Source: Citromicrobium bathyomarinum
Lineage (GTDB): Bacteria; Pseudomonadota; Alphaproteobacteria; Sphingomonadales; Sphingomonadaceae
Reading direction: 5' to 3'
Length of the DNA stretch: 64,000 bases
Assembly: GCF_021021475.1 (NCBI RefSeq)
Contig: NZ_JAINWL010000001.1
Coordinates: 682,001-746,000, forward strand
The position numbers and the translations under genes are program-made. A model generated the notes under the pieces. That model did not search any database, was not told the DNA's origin, and saw only the letters and a list, made by a program, of their open reading frames with translations. Below are positions 8,447-16,899 of this stretch, one piece after another (within the stretch, counting starts at the first letter, position 1; every line of letters starts with the position of its first letter).

Positions 8447-9322
8447 ATGAAAGTTCTTGCACTTACCGCCACGCTGTTTGCCGGCCTTGCCGCGTTCGCT
8501 CTTGCACCGGCGACGGCGCAGGTCGAGGCAGGCGGAGACAGCAACGCGATGGCTGGGCAGGCCGCCTATAACGCGGGCGACTTCGCCACCGCCCGCGCGA
8601 AATACGAAGTCGGCTGCTTCACCGAAAACAACAGCGCCGCGTGCACCAATCTGGGTGCGATGGCGACCAAGGGCGAAGGCGGAGCTGCCGATCTGACGAC
8701 CGCCCGCCGCGCTTACAAGATCGGCTGCACCAAGGGTCAGGCAGAGGCCTGCGAGAACTATGGTTCGATGCTGATCAACGGGCGCGGCGGGGCAAAGGAT
8801 TACGCAGGCGCGATCACACCGTTGAGCACTGCGTGCGATGCCAGCTTTGCCACCTCATGCTACGACTTGGGTGCGACCTATTATTTCGGTCGCGTGGGGA
8901 GCGGACCGGACTACGCCAAAGCCCGTGAGTACTTCACCAAGGCATGCCCCGGCCAGGCTGCGGACGGCTGCTACGCACTGGCGATCCTGCAGCGCGATGG
9001 CGGCGGCGGGCCGGTCGATGCCGCAGGAGCGGCAAAGTCCTTCAAGCTGTCGTGCGAGGCGGGCAAGTCCGACGGGTGCCTCGATTACGGCGTTGCGCAG
9101 TATAACGGAGCAGGCATTCCGCAGGATTTGGCGGGTGCGCGCAGCAGCTTCGCCCAGGCATGCAACACCGGCAATGCGGGTGCGTGCATGAATGCAGGGA
9201 TGATGGCGCGCGACGGACAGGGCGGCGCGGCCGATCCGGCGGCGGCCAAGCGGCTGTTCGGTTTGGGCTGCAAGCTGGGCATTCAGGACGGCTGCACCAT
9301 GGCCGCCCAGATCGGCGGCTGA
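8447..9322 (+). CDS. Exported cysteine-rich Sel1-repeat protein
   Basis: A 291-residue protein with a clean signal peptide (about 1-25, cleaved after ATAQ) followed almost entirely by about seven Sel1-like repeats. Each repeat carries a cysteine pair spaced about eight residues apart (CTKGQAEAC, CDASFATSC, CPGQAADGC, CEAGKSDGC, CNTGNAGAC), the arrangement of the Helicobacter cysteine-rich protein family, in which the pairs form disulfides between the helices of one repeat. This predicts a rigid superhelical binding scaffold in the periplasm or outside the cell. A GGAG ribosome site lies just upstream and the stop overlaps the next start. Confidence 0.88.
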   Translation: MKVLALTATLFAGLAAFALAPATAQVEAGGDSNAMAGQAAYNAGDFATARAKYEVGCFTENNSAACTNLGAMATKGEGGAADLTTARRAYKIGCTKGQAEACENYGSMLINGRGGAKDYAGAITPLSTACDASFATSCYDLGATYYFGRVGSGPDYAKAREYFTKACPGQAADGCYALAILQRDGGGGPVDAAGAAKSFKLSCEAGKSDGCLDYGVAQYNGAGIPQDLAGARSSFAQACNTGNAGACMNAGMMARDGQGGAADPAAAKRLFGLGCKLGIQDGCTMAAQIGG

Positions 9323-9939
9323 TGATTCTCTCCGGCGTGCGGCCTGCAGCGATGCTGCCAGTGGCGGGCGCGGCGGCAGCGGCCATCGCTCAGCCCGCCG
9401 CCGAGCCCGAGGACGGCCCCTCGGACGAGCAGGTGTGCGAGTTCCGCTATACCGAGATCACGCTCAACGCCTTGTCCGGCCCCGCCTCGCGCAAGGTCGG
9501 CGAGGACGAGCTTGCCTGGGCACGGCAGCAGGAGGAGCGCAAGGCGCGCGGAGAGCCCTGCGCCCTGCCAGAGGATGGCGCCGCCGCCTTCAGGGAAGCG
9601 ACCACGCTCAACGCAGCGTTCGAGGCGGGCACGCGGCTGGCCCTATCCCCGCAAACCACCGGCGAGCGGCTGATCTGCGCGGCCGTGTGGAACCGCTGGA
9701 ACTATGCCGTCGAAAGCGCGCCGGGCGACGAATTCCGCCAGGCCCTGCGCCGCGAACTCTCCGCCGCCAACGCCGTCAGCCGTGAGGGGTTCTGGCGCAA
9801 GCAGGCAGACAAGACCGCGAAGCGCGGTGATGACCGGGTCGAGGCTGAGGAGAAGGCCGACGATCTCTACGCCGCCTACGCCAATGGCGAGGAACGCGGC
9901 GCGGACCGGCTGATGGAGTGGCTGGCGATATGTCGATAG
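9322..9939 (+). CDS. Exported protein of unknown function in Sel1 operon
   Basis: A 205-residue protein with a signal-like Ala-rich N-terminus (about 1-27) and a charged, mostly helical mature part with cysteines near residues 39, 82, 118 and 204. There are no clear Sel1 repeats and I do not recognise a family. The chosen ATG overlaps the previous stop (TGATG), the same coupling seen elsewhere in this operon; a frame open further upstream lies entirely inside the preceding gene. Its place among Sel1-repeat proteins suggests a shared complex, but nothing in its own sequence gives a function. Confidence 0.7.
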   Translation: MILSGVRPAAMLPVAGAAAAAIAQPAAEPEDGPSDEQVCEFRYTEITLNALSGPASRKVGEDELAWARQQEERKARGEPCALPEDGAAAFREATTLNAAFEAGTRLALSPQTTGERLICAAVWNRWNYAVESAPGDEFRQALRRELSAANAVSREGFWRKQADKTAKRGDDRVEAEEKADDLYAAYANGEERGADRLMEWLAICR

Positions 9940-10556
9940 CACGAACCCGTACCGCTGCGTTCGCGGCAGGCGCGTGGCTGGCCCTCGTATCGGGCGCCCA
10001 TGCGGCATCCGACGCCCCCGCGCCGCAAACGCGCAGCGAACAGCAGATCCGGCAGGACCGCGAAAACGCCGACCGGCTGATCGCAGGCGGTGCCGCGCCA
10101 ACCGCCCGAGCGGTGCTACGCTCGCTGTGCTTCGACGATGCGGACGATGTTTCGTGCCAGAACTACGGCGTCATGGCGATGACCGGCGAAGGCGGCGCGC
10201 CAGACCAGGCAGGCGGCCGCGCGGCCTTTGCCCGCGGGTGCGATCTGAACCTGCTCGAAGCGTGCCAGAACCTGGCCGATGCGCTGGTCGCTGGCGAAGG
10301 CGGCCCGGTCGAGGATGTCCGCGCGCTCGCGCTCTATCTCGGGCTTTGCCAGCGCGGCTACGGCGGGCGCAACTGCCACCGCGCGGCGATGATGGTGGAG
10401 GACGGGCGCGGGATGACGCAGCCGGACAGGGCCAAGGCGCTGGAGGGTTACGCTGCCGGATGCGCGAAGCGGTTCCGCCCATCGTGCACGCGCGAAGCCG
10501 AACTGCGTCAGGAAATCGAGCGCGATGGCGCGAACATCGAAACGGAGGGACAATGA
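9930..10556 (+). CDS. Exported cysteine-rich Sel1-repeat protein
   Basis: A 208-residue protein with a signal peptide (about 1-26, ending AHA) and three to four Sel1-like repeats with cysteine pairs (CFDDADDVSC, CDLNLLEAC, CQRGYGGRNC, CAKRFRPSC) and the GEGG loops also present in its neighbours. The ATG at 9930 overlaps the previous gene by 10 bp; a GTG four codons earlier is possible. The stop overlaps the next start (ATGA). It is shorter than the other repeat proteins of the operon and probably arose by duplication among them. Confidence 0.82.
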   Translation: MSIARTRTAAFAAGAWLALVSGAHAASDAPAPQTRSEQQIRQDRENADRLIAGGAAPTARAVLRSLCFDDADDVSCQNYGVMAMTGEGGAPDQAGGRAAFARGCDLNLLEACQNLADALVAGEGGPVEDVRALALYLGLCQRGYGGRNCHRAAMMVEDGRGMTQPDRAKALEGYAAGCAKRFRPSCTREAELRQEIERDGANIETEGQ

Positions 10557-11383
10557 CCGCATCCAGATCTCGCATCGCTGCAGCTCTGGCGGGCGCGATG
10601 CTTGCCGCCGCTACCCCTACCAGCGCGCAGGTTGCCGAGCGAGAGATCCCGGACGAGTATCCGGTCTACGAATTCGCGTGCCCGGACGGCGGATACCAGA
10701 GCGGCTGCGATGCCAGCGACATAGAGCGCGCGGTCGACCTGGAAGGGGTGCAGGCGGCGGACTTCGCCCAGCGGTGCCTTTATCGCACTGAGGCCGAATG
10801 CAGCGTGATCGCGAGCGGTCAGGTCAACCGCGCAACGGACGATCCGGCGCTGCACTGGCAGATCCTCGGCCTGCAACCCTCCGACGGGCCATATGCCGAA
10901 ATGCTCGTCCTCGGCGAGATCGGCGGCCCCCTTCCCGCCACGCTGCTCAGCCAGCAGGTCGATGGCTATTTCGATCCGCCGGTCGCCGCGCGGGACGGCG
11001 ATGGGCGGTTCATCCTGCACGTGCCCGCGCGCAATCGCGGGCTCGGCAATGTGGACCTGGTGCTGTTCACCAGTGGCGATGGCTGGAACTGGACCAGCGC
11101 GGAGCAGATCATGCGCCAGGTCGACCGGCTGCTTCCGCAAGGGTTCTGGATCGCCTCCCCGGTCGGCTTCAATTTTCGGGAAGGCAGCGCGTTCGCGCTG
11201 GTCCGCCGCGACAGCGATGCGGGCTGCTGCGCCACAGGCGGCGTGGTGAATGTCGACTTCGAGCAGACCGACCACAGCCTGAATGTCAGCCGGGTGAGCT
11301 TCACACGGACGCAGCCGGTCGGCGAGGTGCACGAAGCCATTCCCGAAGACCCCTCGGGAATGGTCGAGGACGACGCGGGATGA
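10553..11383 (+). CDS. Exported protein of unknown function in Sel1 operon
   Basis: A 276-residue protein with a signal peptide (about 1-25, cleaved after TSAQ). The mature part begins with four cysteines (ACPDGGYQSGC and CLYRTEAEC), a spacing reminiscent of the Sel1 neighbours, and continues into a beta-rich region with a CC pair and a GGVVNVDFEQ segment. I do not recognise a family. ATGA overlaps join it to both neighbours. It is the only long member of the operon that is not dominated by repeats, so it could be the effector or ligand-binding component; this is speculation from architecture. Confidence 0.75.
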   Translation: MTASRSRIAAALAGAMLAAATPTSAQVAEREIPDEYPVYEFACPDGGYQSGCDASDIERAVDLEGVQAADFAQRCLYRTEAECSVIASGQVNRATDDPALHWQILGLQPSDGPYAEMLVLGEIGGPLPATLLSQQVDGYFDPPVAARDGDGRFILHVPARNRGLGNVDLVLFTSGDGWNWTSAEQIMRQVDRLLPQGFWIASPVGFNFREGSAFALVRRDSDAGCCATGGVVNVDFEQTDHSLNVSRVSFTRTQPVGEVHEAIPEDPSGMVEDDAG

Positions 11384-12192
11384 TCGCACGAGGCGGGGCG
11401 GCGCGAGGGTCGGCAATGTGGGCGGCGCGCAGTGCCCTGCCACTGCTTGCGATCGGTATCGCGGCTAGCCTTGCCACCGCCGCTCCTGCCCAGACCGCCC
11501 CGACCGAGAATCTCGCGGCTGGCGAGCTCACCGCCGGTGACCTCGTGGACGATCGCCTTTCGCCCGAAGCCCTCACCGCCGACTGCGACACCCAGCGCGA
11601 TGCGGATTCATGCATGGCGATGGCGATGAAGAGCTACGAGGGGCGCGGGGTGGCGATGGATCACCGGCTCTCGCGCCGCTTCTCCGCCAAGGCGTGCGCG
11701 CTGGGTCAGGTGCTGGGGTGCAACATGCTCGCCGCGCTGCTGGAAGACGGCGCGGGCGGGCCGAACGATCTGGAAGGGGCGGCGCGCAATTACCGGCGCG
11801 CGTGCGATCAGGGCTATGACGGGGCCTGCTTCAACCTCGGCCAGCTGCGCTATAACAATTACGCTGGGAATCCCGCACACCTCGTCGAAGCGCGGGCAAT
11901 GTTCGCCAGAGGGTGCGAAGCCGGGTTTGCGCAGTCGTGCAACAACAGCGCGGTGATGCTGAAATTCGGCGAAGGCGGCCCTGCAGACCTGCCCGCTGCA
12001 CGCGCGCTGTTCGAACAGGCATGCGCGGCGCGCGAGGCCAATGCCTGCGGCAATCTGGGTGCCATGCTGCTGCTCGGCGAAGGCGGCCCGGCGGACCGAA
12101 AACGCGCGGTGCCGCTGCTTTCCTCGGCCTGCAAATCGGGGGTCGACTTCGCGTGCGACCTCGCGGCGTCGCCTGATTCCGGGGCGAAATGA
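11380..12192 (+). CDS. Exported cysteine-rich Sel1-repeat protein, last gene of operon
   Basis: A 270-residue protein with a signal peptide (about 1-36) and five Sel1-like repeats, each with a C-x7-8-C pair (CDTQRDADSC, CALGQVLGC, CDQGYDGAC, CEAGFAQSC, CAAREANAC, CKSGVDFAC) and GEGGPAD loops very close to those in the gene starting at 8447. It is predicted to be a disulfide-stapled helical scaffold outside the cytoplasm. The start overlaps the previous stop (ATGA). The operon ends in a short GC-rich hairpin, convergent with the efflux operon. Confidence 0.85.
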   Translation: MIARGGAARGSAMWAARSALPLLAIGIAASLATAAPAQTAPTENLAAGELTAGDLVDDRLSPEALTADCDTQRDADSCMAMAMKSYEGRGVAMDHRLSRRFSAKACALGQVLGCNMLAALLEDGAGGPNDLEGAARNYRRACDQGYDGACFNLGQLRYNNYAGNPAHLVEARAMFARGCEAGFAQSCNNSAVMLKFGEGGPADLPAARALFEQACAAREANACGNLGAMLLLGEGGPADRKRAVPLLSSACKSGVDFACDLAASPDSGAK

Positions 12193-12219
12193 GCCGGGGA
12201 GCCGGAGCACAGCCCCGGC
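12193..12219. terminator. GC-rich hairpin between convergent operons
   Basis: GCCGGGG at 12193-12199 pairs with CCCCGGC at 12213-12219 around a 13-base loop, directly after the Sel1 operon stop codon and 8 bp before the end of the convergent outer membrane channel gene. There is no T run on either strand, so it is only a possible terminator. Confidence 0.35.
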
Positions 12220-12226
12220 CCCGCCG

Positions 12227-13651
12227 CTACCTCTCGCTGCCGCCGCCCAGCGCCACGAACAGCGTGGCGCGGTTCTGCAGCCATGCCCGCTCGGTCGCCA
12301 GCAGCTGCTGGCGCGCGCTGAACAGGTTGCGTTCGGCATCGAGCACTTCGAGATAGTCCGCCACGCCCTCGCGATAGCGCAGGCGGGCAAGGCGGGCGAT
12401 CCGCTCTTGCGCCTCGACCGCGCGTTCCAGCGTCGCGACCTGCTCGGCCAGCCAGCGGCGTCCGGCGAGCGCGTCGGACACTTCGCGAAACGCAGTCTGC
12501 ACCGTCTTGTCGTAGGTCGCGACCTGCTCCACTTCGAGCGCCTTGGCGAGGTCGAGATCGGCCTCGCGCGCGCCCCAGTCGAAGATCGGCAGCGAGATCG
12601 TCGGCCCGAAGCTCCAGCCGAAACCGCTGCCCGAAAACAGATCGTCGAGGCTGTCGGAGGCGAACCCGGCATTGCCGGTCAGCGAGATGGTCGGGAAGAA
12701 GGCCGCGCGCGCCGCGCCGATATTGGCCCGCGCCGCGCGCAGCTGCTCCTCCGCCGCGATGATGTCAGGCCGTACAAGCAGCAGGTCGGACGGCAGACCG
12801 GCGGCAAGGCGGCGATCATCGGCCTGGCTCTCCAACGGCAGACCGTCCGGCAAAGCGTCGGGCACCGTCCCGCCGACCAGCACGCCCAGCTGGTTGCGCA
12901 GCTGTGCCAGCGCCAGCTGCTCGCTCGCAAGCTGCTGTTCGGCCTGCGTCAGCAGGGTTTCCGCCTGTCGAAATGGGAGCGCGGAGGTGACCCCGTTATC
13001 GAGCCGCAGCTTGGCGATCCGCAGCCCTTCGCGGCGGCTCTCCGCGGTCGCTTCGGCCAGCGCGATCTGTTCCTGCGTCTCGACGATCTCGTAATAGGTC
13101 GTTGCGGTGTCCGCGATCAGCGAGAGGTAGAAGGCCCGCTGCGATGCGACCGAAGACAGGTACTCGGCCCGCGCCGCATTGCTCAGGCTGGCAACGCGGC
13201 CCCAGAAATCGAGCTCGAAGCTGCTGACGCCGACGCCCACGTCGAAGCGATTGAAGGTGACCGAGTCGGGCGCGCCTTCGACATCGCCCGTGTCGAGCGA
13301 GGGATTGACGCCCAGCTGCTGCCGGGTGCGCGTGCCGCTGGCATTGGCGACCACGGTCGGCAGCTGGCGGCTGTCCTGAATGCGGTAGCGTGCGCGCGCC
13401 TGCTCGATCCGCGCGGTCGCAGCCAGCAGATCGCGATTGTTCTCCAGCGCGGTGCCGATCAGCTGGACGAGCCGCGGGTCGTTGAACCACTCGCGGTAGC
13501 TTAGCTGCGATGCCACAACGCTGCCATCGGGCCGGTAGTCCGGATCGAAGGCGGGCGCGGTCGCGGCTTCGGGCCGGACATGCTCGGGCGCCATGCTGGC
13601 ACACCCGGCCAGCGCGGTCGATACGAGTGCGAGAGCCATGAAGCGTTTCAT
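12227..13651 (-). CDS. RND efflux outer membrane channel, NodT/OprM family lipoprotein
   Basis: A 474-residue outer membrane factor lipoprotein (lipobox ALAGC, Cys16) of the NodT/OprM/TolC family. Two related halves with long coiled-coil helices and the typical GSGFGWSFGPTISLPIFDWG segment are visible. It forms the trimeric exit duct of a tripartite efflux system. It is last of three genes; its ATG overlaps the pump stop codon by one base, and the pump and periplasmic adaptor encoded upstream are its partners. Confidence 0.93.
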   Translation of the reverse strand: MKRFMALALVSTALAGCASMAPEHVRPEAATAPAFDPDYRPDGSVVASQLSYREWFNDPRLVQLIGTALENNRDLLAATARIEQARARYRIQDSRQLPTVVANASGTRTRQQLGVNPSLDTGDVEGAPDSVTFNRFDVGVGVSSFELDFWGRVASLSNAARAEYLSSVASQRAFYLSLIADTATTYYEIVETQEQIALAEATAESRREGLRIAKLRLDNGVTSALPFRQAETLLTQAEQQLASEQLALAQLRNQLGVLVGGTVPDALPDGLPLESQADDRRLAAGLPSDLLLVRPDIIAAEEQLRAARANIGAARAAFFPTISLTGNAGFASDSLDDLFSGSGFGWSFGPTISLPIFDWGAREADLDLAKALEVEQVATYDKTVQTAFREVSDALAGRRWLAEQVATLERAVEAQERIARLARLRYREGVADYLEVLDAERNLFSARQQLLATERAWLQNRATLFVALGGGSER

Positions 13652-16600
13652 CAGGCTTTCTCCCCTTCTGCCTCAGGGCCGGATTTGCTGTCTTCGGGAT
13701 CGTCCAGATGCCCGGCGGCCTGCGGTTGCTTGCGGCTGATTTTGCGCCGGACCAGCAGGTAGAGCATCGGGATCAGGAAGATGCCCAGCACGGTCGCCGC
13801 GATCATGCCGCCCATCACCCCGGTGCCGACCGCGATCCGACTGGCCGCGCCCGCTCCGCTGGCGAGCACCAGCGGGACCATGCCCATGGTGAAGGCGAGC
13901 GAGGTCATGATGATCGGCCGCAGGCGCAGTTTGGCAGCGGCCTTGACCGCGTCGATCCGCCTCAGGCCACGCTGTTCCTCCTCGATCGCGAATTCGACGA
14001 TCAGGATCGCGTTCTTCGCGGCAAGGCCGATGATGGTGATCAGTCCGACGTTGAAATAGACGTCTGCCGACAGCCCTCGAAACATCGAGAACAGCACTGC
14101 GCCCAGCACGCCCATCGGCACGATCAGCAGCACCGCCAGCGGCACCGCCCAGCTTTCGTACAGCGCGGCGAGCACCAGGAACACGATCACCACCGACAGG
14201 CCCAGCAGCAGGCCGATCTGGCCGCCCGCCTGCTTTTCCTCGTAGGAAATGCCGGTCCATTCGTAGCCGATGCCCTGCGGCAGCTGTTCGGCCATCTGCT
14301 CCATCGCGGTCAGCGCGGCGCCCGAGGATTTGCCCGGAGCGGCCATCCCCGACAGGGTCATCGCCGGATAGCCGTTGTAGCGCGACAGGCTCTGCGGCGA
14401 GGCGGACCACTTGGCACTGGCGAAGGCGCTGAACGGCACCAGTTCGCCCTGATCGTTGGGAATGCGTAGCGCGAGCACGTCTTCGGGCGTCATGCGATAG
14501 GGCGCATCCGCCTGCACCAGCACCTGAAGCACGCGGCCCTGCCGGTTGAAGTCGTTCGCATAGGCAGACCCGAAGGTGATCGAGAGGGCGGCGTTCACAT
14601 CGTTCAGCGAGAGGCCGAGCGCGCGGGCCTGGACGCGGTCGATATCGATCTCGACCTCGGGGCTGGGCCCCTGATCCTCGGGCCGCAGGTTGGCGATGAC
14701 GTCGCTTTGCGAAGCCATCCCCAGCAGCTGGTCGCGCGCTGCGGTCAGCGCCTCGCGCCCGACCCCGCCGCGGTCCTGCAGCTTGAGCGTGAAACCACTC
14801 GCCTCACCCAGCGACTGGATCGCAGGCGGCTGGATGACGAAGGCCAGCGCGCCTTCGACCTGGCTGAACACGCCAGTTGCATCCTCCAGCATCGCCCCTG
14901 CACTGCTACCCTTGCCGGTGCGTTCGCTCCACGGCTTGAACGATGCGAACATGATCGCGTTGTTCTGGCCCTGGCCGAAGAAGCTGAAGCCGCGCACGAC
15001 GACCAGGTTCGCCACCTCGTCACGCTGCATCCAGTAATCGGCAATCGGCTCCAGCGCTTCGTCGGTCCGCTCCTGCGTTGCCCCCGGAGGGGCCTGCACG
15101 GCGGTGATGAGGTAACCCTGGTCTTCCGTCGGCAGGAACGCCGTCGGCAGGCGCATGAACAGCAGCACGGTGACAAGCGCCAGCGCCAGGAACACCGCGA
15201 GCGCACGGAACGGGCGGGACAGGATGCGGTCGTTGGCCCGGCCGTATTTCTCCTGCATCCGCGAGAACCAGCGGTTGAAGCGGGCGAAGAAGCGGGCGGA
15301 CTTGCCCCGCGCACGTGCCAGCCGGCCACGCCAGCCGGGCTGCGCCTCGGCCTCTTCATCGACCTCGATCTCGGTGGCGTGGTCGTGTCCCTTCTCGATC
15401 GGCTTGAGGAAGGTCGCGCACAAAGCCGGGGTCAACGACAGGGCGAGGAAGGCGGAGAAGAAGATCGCAATCGCCAGCGTGACCGAGAACTGGCGATAGA
15501 TTCCGCCCGTCGAGCCGGGGAAGAACGCCATCGGCAGGAACACCGCGACCAGCACCAGCGTGATCCCGATGATCGCGCCGCTGATCTGGCCCATCGCCTT
15601 GCGGGTGGCTTGGACCGGCGGCAAGCCTTCCTCGCGCATGATCCGCTCGACATTCTCGATCACCACGATCGCGTCGTCGACCAGGATGCCGATCGCCAGC
15701 ACCATGCCGAACAGCGACAGCACGTTGATCGAAAAGCCGAAGATCCACAGGCCCAGACACGCACCTGCCAGCGCGATCGGCACGACCAGCGTCGGGATCA
15801 ACGTCGCGCGCCAGTTCTGCAGGAACAGGAACATGACGAGGAAGACGAGGAACATCGCCTCGACCAGCGTCTTGACCACTTCTTCCACCGAAGCTTCGAC
15901 GAAGGGCGTGGTGTCGTAGGGGACCGACCAGGTGATATCGCCCGGCAGGCCCGGCGCGATCTCTTCCAGTCTCTCCTTCACGCCTTCCGCTGCGGCGAGC
16001 GCGTTGGCGCCGGTCGCCAGCTGGACCGCCATACCCGCCATCGGCTTACCGTTGAGCGTGGTCGAGCTGGCGTAGCTTTGCGCGCCGATCTCGACCCGCG
16101 CAACCTCACCAAGCCGCACCACTGCCGCGCCGTTGCTGGCGCGCAGGATGATGTTCTCGAACTCTTCGGCCGTGGTGAAGCGGCCATCGGTGGAGATGGT
16201 GGCGGTGATCTGCTGCCCGTCGGCCAGCGGCTGGGCGCCGATCGAACCGCCCGCCGTCTGAGCGTTCTGCTCGCGGATCGCGGCGAGAACGGCAGAGGGC
16301 GAGAGCTTGTAGGAGGCCAGCGCGTCCGGATCGAGCCAGATGCGCATCGCATATTCCGATCCGAACAGCTGCACATCGCCCACGCCGTTCACACGGCGCA
16401 GTTCGTCGACCACCTGAGTGGAGGCGATATTGCCCAGATCATTGGTATCGTACTGCCCCCCCTTGGAGGTCAGCGCGACGATCATCAGGAAGCCGGAATT
16501 GGCCTGCCGCACGGTGATGCCCTGTCGGCGAACCTCTTCGGGCAGACGCGCCTCGACCGTGCTCAGCCGGTTCTGTACCTCGGTCTGCGCAATATCGATG

Positions 16601-16896
16601 TCGGTCCCGGCCTCGAAGGTCACGGTGATGGTCGCGGTGCCGTTCGAGATGCTCGACGAGGACATGTAGAGGAAGCCGTCGACCCCGTTGAGCTGCTGCT
16701 CGATCACCTGAGTGACGTTTTCTTCCAGAGTCTCGGCATCGGCGCCGGGATAGACCACGCTGATCGTCAGCGAAGGCGGCGCGACTTCGGGATACTGCTC
16801 GATCGGGAGCGCGCGCAGCGCGAGGAAGCCTGCCAGCAGGATACCGAGCGAGACGACCCATGCGAAGATGGGCCGGTCGATGAAGAAGCGTGACAT
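13651..16896 (-). CDS. RND efflux pump inner membrane transporter, HAE1 (AcrB/MexB) family
   Basis: A 1081-residue proton-driven RND transporter of the hydrophobe/amphiphile efflux type. Visible features are the start MSRFFIDRPIFAWV, two large periplasmic loops, twelve predicted membrane segments and the proton-relay aspartate pair in an ILVDDAIVV motif near residue 410. A charged insert of about 60 residues (about 500-560) precedes membrane segment 7. The sequence fits multidrug rather than heavy-metal pumps. It is 3 bp downstream of the adaptor and is probably controlled by the divergent TetR regulator. Confidence 0.96.
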   Translation of the reverse strand: MSRFFIDRPIFAWVVSLGILLAGFLALRALPIEQYPEVAPPSLTISVVYPGADAETLEENVTQVIEQQLNGVDGFLYMSSSSISNGTATITVTFEAGTDIDIAQTEVQNRLSTVEARLPEEVRRQGITVRQANSGFLMIVALTSKGGQYDTNDLGNIASTQVVDELRRVNGVGDVQLFGSEYAMRIWLDPDALASYKLSPSAVLAAIREQNAQTAGGSIGAQPLADGQQITATISTDGRFTTAEEFENIILRASNGAAVVRLGEVARVEIGAQSYASSTTLNGKPMAGMAVQLATGANALAAAEGVKERLEEIAPGLPGDITWSVPYDTTPFVEASVEEVVKTLVEAMFLVFLVMFLFLQNWRATLIPTLVVPIALAGACLGLWIFGFSINVLSLFGMVLAIGILVDDAIVVIENVERIMREEGLPPVQATRKAMGQISGAIIGITLVLVAVFLPMAFFPGSTGGIYRQFSVTLAIAIFFSAFLALSLTPALCATFLKPIEKGHDHATEIEVDEEAEAQPGWRGRLARARGKSARFFARFNRWFSRMQEKYGRANDRILSRPFRALAVFLALALVTVLLFMRLPTAFLPTEDQGYLITAVQAPPGATQERTDEALEPIADYWMQRDEVANLVVVRGFSFFGQGQNNAIMFASFKPWSERTGKGSSAGAMLEDATGVFSQVEGALAFVIQPPAIQSLGEASGFTLKLQDRGGVGREALTAARDQLLGMASQSDVIANLRPEDQGPSPEVEIDIDRVQARALGLSLNDVNAALSITFGSAYANDFNRQGRVLQVLVQADAPYRMTPEDVLALRIPNDQGELVPFSAFASAKWSASPQSLSRYNGYPAMTLSGMAAPGKSSGAALTAMEQMAEQLPQGIGYEWTGISYEEKQAGGQIGLLLGLSVVIVFLVLAALYESWAVPLAVLLIVPMGVLGAVLFSMFRGLSADVYFNVGLITIIGLAAKNAILIVEFAIEEEQRGLRRIDAVKAAAKLRLRPIIMTSLAFTMGMVPLVLASGAGAASRIAVGTGVMGGMIAATVLGIFLIPMLYLLVRRKISRKQPQAAGHLDDPEDSKSGPEAEGEKA

Positions 16897-16899
16897 TGG

